A stretch of 35,718 nt of DNA. Origin: a virus. Location: positions 1 to 35,718 of the IMG/VR virus record IMGVR_UViG_3300047319_000870, one strand, 5' to 3'. Shown here piece after piece: positions 29,019-35,718 of the stretch (position 1 is its first letter; each line of letters starts with the position of its first letter). The notes under the pieces are model-generated. The model did not search any database. It was not told the origin of the DNA and saw nothing but the letters and a program-made list of their open reading frames with translations. The position numbers were made by a program, and so were the translations under genes.

Positions 29019-30212
29019 CTACGGATTCGCCTCAACTGAAATAGTCGCCGTCCCGGCTGCCGCACTTGCAAAGGGCGCCGCCTGACCAAGAGCTAACCCA
29101 CTCGCTACGGTCATAGCAATATTGCATGTCGTTGAGGAAACCTGACCGGGAGCCACTACTGTTGCAGCGAGACCTGCGCCATTCGTTGCGGCGGTCTGCC
29201 AGGCTGCAGCCGCGCTCAGCGTCACCGTAGGAGCAACTGCTTTCACTGTCTTGTACGCCAGTGGGGCGACGATATTCGTAGTGGCGTAAGCGAAGCCCAT
29301 CGCGGCATAGCCCAAAGCTGCGGGCTGAGCCACTTCGTAGTACCTGAGACACCGCGCCAGGTCGTCGGCCGGGTGCAGCGGCGCGTAGTCCGCGTACTGC
29401 GAGCCCACCACCAGCATCGCGTTGTCGATGTAGTAGGTCGTGGTCGCCTGCAGGTTGATCCACACGCCGAGCTTTCCAGAGGCGTTGCTCGCAGCCGGCG
29501 TACCGGTTACAGAGAACGTCTGATAGGAAGTCGTCAACGAGGCCGCCGCACTGGAGGCCAGAACGGTCGACCCGTCCACATCGATGAGCTGGAGCACTGC
29601 CGCGTTCGAGATGCTGGTATTCGCTTTGATGCGAACCGAGAAGGTGACCGTCTTGCCCTTCAGGCTGTTACCTACCTCCAGCGACTGCGACAAGACAGAC
29701 GCCGTCGTGCCGAAGGTGTGAGTACAGGTCCAGCAATAGTTCGATTGAAGGTCAGCGTTCGCGGAGTCGCGGGTGATGGAAGACGCAAAGCTTGTACCAC
29801 CCGTCCCCGCGACGGCAAACCAGCGGTCCGCGCTGTACAGACTGCCTCCGAACGGCCCAACTCCTCGCTGCCAGATCTCGAACCCGCCGTTGGTCAGCAG
29901 GTTCGCACGAGCCGTATCACTGGCTAGTTTCGCATTGGTGACCGCGGCATTCGCAATGTCCACCGTCGCGATCGTGCCGTCGGCGATCTTGACCGACGTA
30001 ACCGCGCCATCCGCCAGCGCCGTTCCAGGAATCGATCCTGGTGGCACCCCGGTGAACGCGACCGCGAGTCCCTTGCCTGACCCGTCATGGGTATGGGTGC
30101 TGAACGCCGCGGCGACGTTCTGGACATCTTCTTTCTTGAAGATGTCCGTGGGCGCCGTCGCTCTCGAGAATGTCGGCGCGTTGTAGTTTGGATCAGTCTC
30201 GATACGTGCCAT
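29019..30212 (-). CDS. Tail fibre/receptor-binding-type protein (397 aa)
   Basis: ATG 30212 has GGGAG 8 bases upstream. An N-terminal 60-residue region includes THTHDGSGKG, a sequence typical of trimeric fibre shafts. Next is a repeat of short units (GAVTSVKIADGTIATVDIAN type, AVTNAKLAS). Residues about 105-275 look like a jelly-roll carbohydrate-binding domain: LLTNGGFEIWQRG, SADRWFAV, VTFSVRIKAN, TYYIDNAMLVVG. The C-terminal 120 residues are Ala/Thr-rich beta. Fibres of this plan bind cell-surface sugars and set host range. The overall class is fairly clear; the receptor is not. Confidence 0.78.
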   Translation of the reverse strand: MARIETDPNYNAPTFSRATAPTDIFKKEDVQNVAAAFSTHTHDGSGKGLAVAFTGVPPGSIPGTALADGAVTSVKIADGTIATVDIANAAVTNAKLASDTARANLLTNGGFEIWQRGVGPFGGSLYSADRWFAVAGTGGTSFASSITRDSANADLQSNYCWTCTHTFGTTASVLSQSLEVGNSLKGKTVTFSVRIKANTSISNAAVLQLIDVDGSTVLASSAAASLTTSYQTFSVTGTPAASNASGKLGVWINLQATTTYYIDNAMLVVGSQYADYAPLHPADDLARCLRYYEVAQPAALGYAAMGFAYATTNIVAPLAYKTVKAVAPTVTLSAAAAWQTAATNGAGLAATVVAPGQVSSTTCNIAMTVASGLALGQAAPFASAAAGTATISVEANP

Positions 30213-30223
30213 CAGCTACTCCC

Positions 30224-32179
30224 TTATATCCATTGCACGGCTTTGACTCTGAGAGAACCCCGCCACTGGCGACCGATCTCGTCGAATGATTGCATCACTG
30301 AATAGTCTGTAAATGAAAGGTTCTGCGAGCTCTCGTCAGGCAGGACCACCGCCACCGCGCCAGGAGTGTCGACCGCGGCCTCGATCAGCTTCTGGATCTG
30401 CTTGCGCCCCATCCTGACCGGCACTCCATCACGTCGGACCAGGCCATCGGCACACAGGATGTCGCACTGGAACTCCATCACTCGCCGCGGCCTCAGCGCG
30501 TGCCCCAGGCTGACGCCCGACACCAATGGGGTCGACGTGTGGTCGGTGTTGTGCAAATGCACACGCAGCGCGACCAGCGTGGCCGCCGCGCTGATCGGGA
30601 ACATCGCTCGCTCGTACACCGAAGAATCAAAGACGTTGCCAAACGCGGTCCACGCCATCCCTGGAGTCGGGTCCAGTCGATAGTCCAGGGTGACGTAGTT
30701 GTTCGGGTCAAGTTTGGACCCGGTGACGCTGAAGTGACGCAAGCTCTTCTGGCTGGCGTGATAGCCGCCGTGCCATAGCGGAAGGTCCACCCACCCGTCG
30801 CCAACGAAGTATTTGTAGTCGACGCAGCCCGCGGGGTTCGGCGTGCAGGGGTTCAGCATCCAGCCAATGCCGCCATCAGAAAAGCCGATGTACGTCCTGG
30901 TGTGGCCGGCCACCGCGGAGCCAACCTGCGAGACGAACAGGTGTTGTATCGCCCTCCCAACGAAGGGAATGGAGACGCTGCCATGCCAGGCGTCGATGTG
31001 CACCGGCTCACCGGTGCCCTGCGAGCCGAGCGCGGTGACCAGTGTCGACTGCCTCGGTCCGCGGACGCCCATCCCCACCCACGCGCCGAACTTGCACAGG
31101 TAGCCGGTGTTGGTGTTCCGATCGAGCAGCGCGGAATACGCGAACATGGTCTCCACGCCCGCGAATGCGGTGACCTGGCCAGAGATGCCCGCCACGTTTG
31201 AGGACAGGTCGTCAGGCCCGACCGAGGTCCAGGACAGGTCGGAATCGATCCTCCCCAGACTGTTCCCGTACGCCACGTACAACCCGTTCTCGAAGGTGCC
31301 CCACGTTCTGCCATTGGTCCCCACATCGGCGTAGCGCAAAAATGGGAACACCTCGCGATCGTCCCCCGCGGCGTTCAGGGTGTACATCCCGTCCGTCTTG
31401 GCGACTACCAGCGTGCCTCCAGCGGTCACCAGTAGCGAGTTGATCTGCGATGACTTGTCGCCAGCCCAGAAGATCAGGCTGGTGTAGTTGGCTTCATTGG
31501 TCGGGTCAGCGTTGGTGTCCAGTTTTCTCAGGCGATTGACACTGTCGGCCCACCAGAACTCTTTCCCGATCACGGTGAAGGCGAGCGCGGTGAACGTGGC
31601 CATCGCGGTGTACGCGCTGCCGTTCGACGTCCACTGAGCCACCGCTCCCGCACCGAGCGCAAAGAACGCGCGCTGCACCCCGTCGAAGTTGGACGAGAAC
31701 ACGCAGACGTCCAGAATCGGCGCCGCGAATGTTTTCACGATCGACCAGGTGTCCGCGCCGGCTGCCTTCTTCAACACATTGGCGCCATTGGCCGCGTACA
31801 GATCCGTACCGAGCTCGAAGAAGCGGTTGATGCCGTGCACCGCGTCGACGCTCGCCGGCGTGGTCGTCCCGATCTCCGGACCCAGCACCCACGGCCAGAC
31901 CGACAGGTCGACCGCGTTCGCGCTCATATACCGCTGGTCGTCCCACTTCTCTTGAATGGCCAGGCCGAGCCCGAGCGTGAGCTGCTGGAATGGTTCCTCG
32001 CGGTCGTTGGTCGGGTTCGCGCCGGCGTACGAGTAGTCGGGTGGCGCGACCGCGCCGATGTCCTGCGACTTGGTCGACACCAGCGCCGGCTGGCCAGCCT
32101 GCGGCGAGCCTATGAGAAAGCCGACGCCACCGATACGGACGTGGAACGGATAGGGACTGCGCTTGGCGTACAGGCTCAT
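30224..32179 (-). CDS. Large tail protein, beta-propeller-like (tail tubular B-like)
   Basis: 651 residues, beginning four bases before the stop of the previous gene (ATGA). The sequence is rich in short beta segments with repeated Trp/Gly/Asn turns (VDLSVWPWVLGPE, NGSAYTAMATFTALAF, FENGLYVAYGNSLGRI, YTLNAAGDD), as in propeller domains of short-tail nozzle proteins. The C-terminus (LVRRDGVPVRMGRKQIQKL, GRQWRGSLRVKAVQW) is alpha/beta. The order 341-residue then 651-residue gene mirrors the tail-tubular A/B pair of podoviruses. Identification rests on size, composition and order, not a specific motif; another tail or baseplate protein is possible. Confidence 0.65.
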   Translation of the reverse strand: MSLYAKRSPYPFHVRIGGVGFLIGSPQAGQPALVSTKSQDIGAVAPPDYSYAGANPTNDREEPFQQLTLGLGLAIQEKWDDQRYMSANAVDLSVWPWVLGPEIGTTTPASVDAVHGINRFFELGTDLYAANGANVLKKAAGADTWSIVKTFAAPILDVCVFSSNFDGVQRAFFALGAGAVAQWTSNGSAYTAMATFTALAFTVIGKEFWWADSVNRLRKLDTNADPTNEANYTSLIFWAGDKSSQINSLLVTAGGTLVVAKTDGMYTLNAAGDDREVFPFLRYADVGTNGRTWGTFENGLYVAYGNSLGRIDSDLSWTSVGPDDLSSNVAGISGQVTAFAGVETMFAYSALLDRNTNTGYLCKFGAWVGMGVRGPRQSTLVTALGSQGTGEPVHIDAWHGSVSIPFVGRAIQHLFVSQVGSAVAGHTRTYIGFSDGGIGWMLNPCTPNPAGCVDYKYFVGDGWVDLPLWHGGYHASQKSLRHFSVTGSKLDPNNYVTLDYRLDPTPGMAWTAFGNVFDSSVYERAMFPISAAATLVALRVHLHNTDHTSTPLVSGVSLGHALRPRRVMEFQCDILCADGLVRRDGVPVRMGRKQIQKLIEAAVDTPGAVAVVLPDESSQNLSFTDYSVMQSFDEIGRQWRGSLRVKAVQWI

Positions 32180-33201
32180 CCGGCCATCCTGACCGCTGGC
32201 CCGAACGTTCGCTGGCGGTACAGCTTCTTTTGCGGGATGTCTGCTACCAGGTGCTCGCGGACCAGGTCGTTGAACCAGGCGACCGCGGTGGCCTGGTCCC
32301 TGACCAGTCGCTGATTGGCCGCCGGCTCCAGCAGGTGTCCGAACTGACGCCAGCCGGCGACCAGCGCCGCGGCCGCCACCCAGTCACGCGGCACCGGCGC
32401 CTCGTCGGTTTCCAGAGCTAGGCCGGACTGGTCACCGAACGAGCCGCCGGCGGCGCGACAGTGATCGTACGCCCGCTTCAGACAGCGCAGATAGATCAGA
32501 TCGCCATCGTTGAAGGTGCGACTGCCGGTGTTCAGGTAGAAGGACCCACCGTCACGCTCGACCTGGCCCATGATCCGACGCTCGAACGGGTCATCGAGGT
32601 TGCGATTGTCTGCCGCGGCGAGCATCCCGACCTGGAGGATGTCGCCCGAATCGATCAGCCACGGTGCTGCAATGCTCAGGTCGTGCCGCGAGGTCTGGAT
32701 GGTCGGAATGCAGGCGACCTCGACCACCAGCCAGCAATGTCGCAGCCCTTCGTTGATCAGGCGGTGACTGGTCGGAACGTCAAACGGTCCAAGGATCTCG
32801 AACCGCTCGCCGACGCCGGTAATCCCCGAGCCCTCGAGGTCGACGTACTCGTAGGCTTCCATGTCGTGGTAGGTGAACGCCTCGAGAAAACCGTAGGTGG
32901 TCCCGGTGGCGTCCGAGTAGGGAGCGACCGTCCAGGGGATGTCAGGAGTGATGGTGCCCGTCGACGGGTCGTACGCCATCACGTACCGATTCCGGTCGGT
33001 CTGGTGGGTGGCGTTCGGACGGTAGAGTGGCCGGTCGATGAGCTGGTCCTGTTGCGGGATACCGGACTGGATGGGATAGATAGTGCAGACCAGTTGCGTA
33101 AGGCTCGAGCCGCCCATCGCGCGCACCTCGTAGGCGTCCGGGCCGATGTACGGTCCAGCCTCCGTGGAGAACGACGATCTGTACTGCTGCAGCGTGGGCA
33201 T
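32176..33201 (-). CDS. Tail connector-like protein (tail tubular A-like, 341 aa)
   Basis: ATG 33201 has AGGAG 12 bases upstream, and its stop overlaps the next start. Mixed alpha/beta protein with FTYHDMEAYEYVDLEGSG, FEILGPFDVPTSHRLI, WLVVEVACIPTIQTS and a helical C-terminus (DWVAAAALVAGWRQFGHLL, TAVAWFNDLV). It directly precedes the 651-residue propeller-like gene, the same order as tail tubular A then B. It likely links portal to nozzle. No family motif was recognised, so the role is positional. Confidence 0.62.
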   Translation of the reverse strand: MPTLQQYRSSFSTEAGPYIGPDAYEVRAMGGSSLTQLVCTIYPIQSGIPQQDQLIDRPLYRPNATHQTDRNRYVMAYDPSTGTITPDIPWTVAPYSDATGTTYGFLEAFTYHDMEAYEYVDLEGSGITGVGERFEILGPFDVPTSHRLINEGLRHCWLVVEVACIPTIQTSRHDLSIAAPWLIDSGDILQVGMLAAADNRNLDDPFERRIMGQVERDGGSFYLNTGSRTFNDGDLIYLRCLKRAYDHCRAAGGSFGDQSGLALETDEAPVPRDWVAAAALVAGWRQFGHLLEPAANQRLVRDQATAVAWFNDLVREHLVADIPQKKLYRQRTFGPAVRMAG

Positions 33202-33216
33202 GGCTCAAGACACTCC

Positions 33217-34593
33217 TTACGGTACTGGCACCAGTGAGGGTGCTCCAGAGTCGAACATGGCAACCAGTGAGGGTGCTCCAGTTGCGCCGGCGAGCACCAG
33301 CTCAGGAGCCCCGAGCGGAGGGGAATCTTGCAGCGGTGGAGCGAGCGCGCGCGGGACCACCACAACCACCGGCGCGTACACCTGAGCCGCAGTCGAGATG
33401 GTGCCAGGCTGGAGGTCAGGGAAGGTAAACCCAACGAACGCCGGCGCGTAAACAAGCTCCGCGGTGGTGATGGACCCCGCCTGGACAGTCTGCGGAGTGA
33501 CCAGCGCGACGCTCGGCGAGTAGACGAGTTCCGCAGTCGTGATCGCACCTGGCAGCACGCTCTGTTTGACCGTGGGCCCGTAGACCACTTCAGCAGTGGC
33601 GATGGCTCCAGGAGTGACGGACTGGCCGGCGCCCACATTGACCGTAGGCGCGTACACCACCACCGCGGTCGCGATCGTTCCTGGCACCACACTGGTCGCG
33701 ATGGTGGGCTGATAGACCGACTCCGCGGTCGCGATCGTCCCTGGAAGGACCTGCAGCGTGACCGTCGGCGCGTACAGGACCACTCCTGTCGCGATGGCGT
33801 TCGGCATCAGCAGTTGCGTCTGGATGATCGCCGGCTGGTACACCGACTCCGCGGTGGCAATGGCGCCGGCGGTGATGGTCTGCGGTGACGGACCCCCGCC
33901 GCCTGACAACTTGAAGACCGCGGCGGCAAGTGCCCAGGTCGTCGACCCTCCCGGCACGCCGGACGCCATCTGGCCATTGACGGTGCTGCCAGATGTGCCC
34001 GAGTCCTTGTAGGCGCTCAGGTAGGAGCCGGTCTGCCCACCAGAGAGACCGTCCAGCCAGGTCCAGCCTGAGCCCTGCTGACCGCTGGACATCGAGACGC
34101 CCCAGCCATCATCGCCGTAGATGAACAGTGCAAACTCGCTGGCGGAGCCCGTCGCACCAGTGGCGCCTGATGCCGCGGTCCCGCCGGAGCCGCTGCCGGT
34201 CGATGCCTGCACGTCCACCGCACCGGCCCCGTTGACCGAGCCGAGCCCGGAGACCTCGACCGCCGCGACAATGCCGCCGTGCGCCGTGGAAGCGGAGAAG
34301 CTTGCGGTCGGGTTGGTGCTCGCGCTCGAGGTCACCACCACCGAATGGATGGCAACCTCACCGAGAAAACCGCCATCGTCGATGCTCGCGCTCAGGTGTT
34401 TGGTGTAGCTGCCGTTGACCGAGTCAGAGACGGTCGCGAGCGGACGCCCAGCCGACTGCTCCCACTGCTCGGTGACCACGATGATGCGATTGCCGACGAC
34501 CGGGCTGGTACTGAACGCGCCGAGCGCAGAGCCGGTGTAGGGAGACGAGCCGCTAAAGCCAGTGCGCTTGCTCTGGACGACCGCCCAGGCCAT
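33217..34593 (-). CDS. Repeat-containing tail/virion protein (458 aa)
   Basis: ATG 34593 follows the previous stop directly. Residues 1-230 form a beta-rich globular domain (VVQSKRTGFSGS, IIVVTEQWEQSAG, GGIVAAVEVSGLGS, FALFIYGDDGWGVSMSS) ending in a Gly/Pro linker. Residues 241-410 carry eight copies of a (P/A)G(A/T)I(A/T)TAExVYxPxV motif spaced 16-24 residues apart. The end has three GAPxLV elements (428-456). Similar IxxAExxxxP repeats occur in phage tail and structural proteins. The first domain resembles lectin-like folds of adhesive tail proteins. Probably a decoration or receptor-contact protein; the exact role is unknown. Confidence 0.72.
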   Translation of the reverse strand: MAWAVVQSKRTGFSGSSPYTGSALGAFSTSPVVGNRIIVVTEQWEQSAGRPLATVSDSVNGSYTKHLSASIDDGGFLGEVAIHSVVVTSSASTNPTASFSASTAHGGIVAAVEVSGLGSVNGAGAVDVQASTGSGSGGTAASGATGATGSASEFALFIYGDDGWGVSMSSGQQGSGWTWLDGLSGGQTGSYLSAYKDSGTSGSTVNGQMASGVPGGSTTWALAAAVFKLSGGGGPSPQTITAGAIATAESVYQPAIIQTQLLMPNAIATGVVLYAPTVTLQVLPGTIATAESVYQPTIATSVVPGTIATAVVVYAPTVNVGAGQSVTPGAIATAEVVYGPTVKQSVLPGAITTAELVYSPSVALVTPQTVQAGSITTAELVYAPAFVGFTFPDLQPGTISTAAQVYAPVVVVVPRALAPPLQDSPPLGAPELVLAGATGAPSLVAMFDSGAPSLVPVP

Positions 34594-34908
34594 CTATTGA
34601 GCCGGTCCCCACTTGATTTGAAAGGTGTAGGGAAAGACGACCGATGCGTGACCGAGCTTGTCCACGCTCGCGAGCATGTGGATGCCGTACTGGCTCGCGG
34701 GGAAGGTCGAGTACCCGGACTTGTCGGCCCTGGTCGCGGTGTACAGCACCGTTCCAGTGGAATCGACCACGTTGGCGATCACCTGGCGGACGCTCTGCGC
34801 GTTCTGGGTAATGAGGACCTGGGTGATCAGGAGCGAGGCATCGTCGTAGGAGTAGGCCACGCTGCTGCCCTGGCCATCGGTGCCGACCTCCCTGCTGACC
34901 AGTGCCAT
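34594..34908 (-). CDS. Small structural protein (104 aa)
   Basis: The start is ATG 34908, five bases after the previous stop; longer frames read into that gene. A beta-type protein with QGSSVAYSYDDASLLITQV, IANVVDSTGTVLYTATRA and VFPYTFQIKWGP. The dense beta pattern and position point to a tail or head decoration protein. Not recognised. Confidence 0.7.
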   Translation of the reverse strand: MALVSREVGTDGQGSSVAYSYDDASLLITQVLITQNAQSVRQVIANVVDSTGTVLYTATRADKSGYSTFPASQYGIHMLASVDKLGHASVVFPYTFQIKWGPAQ

Positions 34909-34913
34909 CAAAC

Positions 34914-35336
34914 CTACAATGTGAACAATCCGGAAACGTTGAACACGACGGTGATGTCCGCACCGTTTGGCGTCACCGGTAGTCCTGTCCCCGTGTCCAC
35001 CCAAGCGATCAGTCGCTGCGCGGACGCCGCCACGTCAGCTCCGCCCGTCACCGCGCTGCTCTGAAAGTAGAGCAAGCTATGACCGCTGGCGTTGGCAGCC
35101 GGCGCGGTATAGGTGATGTCCGCTGCGTCCGCGGTACCGCTGGTCCCTGTCTTGGACGCGAGCGCGGCAGACGTGGCGTGCAGCACGCCGCTCGCGCCGG
35201 TCACATCCGAGACAAACTTGTGCGCGGCGTTGAAGGTGTACGCCCGCACCAGCGCGACCTTCATTACCGCCGTATCCCAGTCGATCTCTCCGAGCAGGAA
35301 GCCTTCACGGCCCGGATTGAAAAGTGCGTTTGCCAT
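34914..35336 (-). CDS. Small virion protein (140 aa)
   Basis: ATG 35336 has AAGGAGAA about 7 bases upstream. The N-terminus ALFNPGREGFLLGEIDWDT leads to beta segments (VMKVALVRAYTF, ADITYTAPAANAS, LIAWVDTGTGLPV, ADITVVFNVSG). This is the kind of sequence seen in small phage structural proteins near tail genes. No family is named. Confidence 0.7.
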   Translation of the reverse strand: MANALFNPGREGFLLGEIDWDTAVMKVALVRAYTFNAAHKFVSDVTGASGVLHATSAALASKTGTSGTADAADITYTAPAANASGHSLLYFQSSAVTGGADVAASAQRLIAWVDTGTGLPVTPNGADITVVFNVSGLFTL

Positions 35337-35348
35337 GAAGCCTTCTCC

Positions 35349-35567
35349 TTAGCCTGCGTACTTCAGGTCTTCGATAGAGTTCGGCACGTTGGCCGCCGTC
35401 GCCTCGAGCGCCGCTACACGCGCGACCAGGGTCTGCCAGTCATCCGGCAGGGTGATCGTGACCACGGTGCCCGTGCTCAGTCGATAACTGACCCGCAACC
35501 GACCGGTGTGAATCCAGAACCCATCGGTGATGTGGTCGCTGGGAACAACCGGCGCCTGGGTCGTCAT
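35349..35567 (-). CDS. Small virion-region protein (72 aa)
   Basis: ATG 35567 shares one base with the previous stop (TGATG). Beta-like first part (GFWIHTGRLRVSYRL, TVVTITLPDDW), then helical LVARVAALEATAANVP. Probably a small structural or assembly protein in the tail block. Not recognised. Confidence 0.65.
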   Translation of the reverse strand: MTTQAPVVPSDHITDGFWIHTGRLRVSYRLSTGTVVTITLPDDWQTLVARVAALEATAANVPNSIEDLKYAG

Positions 35568-35718
35568 CAGGCATTGACCACCCGTGCGCCTGGCCGTTTG
35601 ATGACGATGCTCGCGTGGACTCCGCCCTGGGACTCGCGGTTGTCGCGACGGTACACCGCGGCCTCGATCTGCTCGTAGACCCGTCGGTAGTCCGCCTCCC
35701 TGGTAAGACCCAGCTCGG
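35567..35718 (-). CDS. Gene cut by the right edge (last 49 codons)
   Basis: Only the C-terminal part is in the window. The frame ending at TGA 35567-35569 encodes a charged helix (LTREADYRRVYEQIEAAVY), then RRDNRESQGGVHASIVIKRPG. The other two frames are less protein-like. It belongs to the same leftward virion block. It does not continue the frame of the left-edge gene, so the window is not a closed circle. Function unknown. Confidence 0.68.
   Translation of the reverse strand, partial: ELGLTREADYRRVYEQIEAAVYRRDNRESQGGVHASIVIKRPGARVVNA

Noticed and set aside
1-35718. Window as a complete circular or permuted genome
   Set aside because: Joining the last base to the first does not keep the reading frame of either edge gene, and capsid genes are missing.
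1-35718. tRNA or rRNA genes
   Set aside because: No cloverleaf with a T-loop-like GGTTCRANNCC pattern or rRNA-like stretch was noticed by eye; a covariance-model scan could still find one.

Overview
The window is a large part of a temperate, probably short-tailed (podovirus-like) phage genome. It is GC-rich by eye and tightly packed, with many ATGA, GTGA or TGATG gene junctions. Genes that identify it are a large serine integrase, an XRE repressor at a divergent promoter, a terminase pair, a portal protein, a 1,620-residue polyvalent internal-virion-type protein and a tail-protein block. No bacterial housekeeping gene, rRNA, tRNA or CRISPR array was seen. The host cannot be read directly. A resuscitation-promoting-factor (Rpf) type muralytic domain, a serine integrase and an apparently leaderless early transcript suggest an actinobacterial or other high-GC, Gram-positive-like host; Chloroflexota is an alternative.

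Layout, from the right edge in the direction of minus-strand transcription. Positions 35718-28626 hold virion and tail genes: an incomplete gene at the edge, small structural proteins, a repeat-rich tail protein, a tail-tubular-like pair and a fibre-like protein. Positions 28570-27488 look like the lysis end, with a papain-like peptidase and two small membrane proteins. Two inverted repeats at 27354-27473 separate these from the rightward early operon (24990-27321), made of eight small genes including a SWIM zinc finger, an OB-like protein and an HNH/ribbon-helix-helix fusion. That operon starts at a strong promoter facing the XRE repressor.

Leftward from the repressor come a zinc-ribbon protein and the integrase. 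Next is an early/replication block (22171-15725): small unknown proteins, the Rpf-like protein, a cytosine-C5 methyltransferase, a VRR-NUC nuclease, an SSB-like protein and a primase-helicase whose gene contains an AT-rich, iteron-like stretch. The packaging genes follow (TerS-like, TerL), then a two-gene cassette bracketed by two long degenerate pentanucleotide arrays, a stand-alone PrimPol-like protein, the portal, tiny genes, the polyvalent ejection protein and two Ala/Gln-rich virion proteins. The last of these runs off the left edge.

Major capsid and scaffold genes were not recognised, and the reading frames at the two edges do not join. The window is therefore a fragment, not a closed genome. 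The most unusual features are the phase-perfect 5-bp arrays, the multi-enzyme ejection protein, two unrelated primase types, the TGACGTGC site cluster and the uncharacterised early operon.
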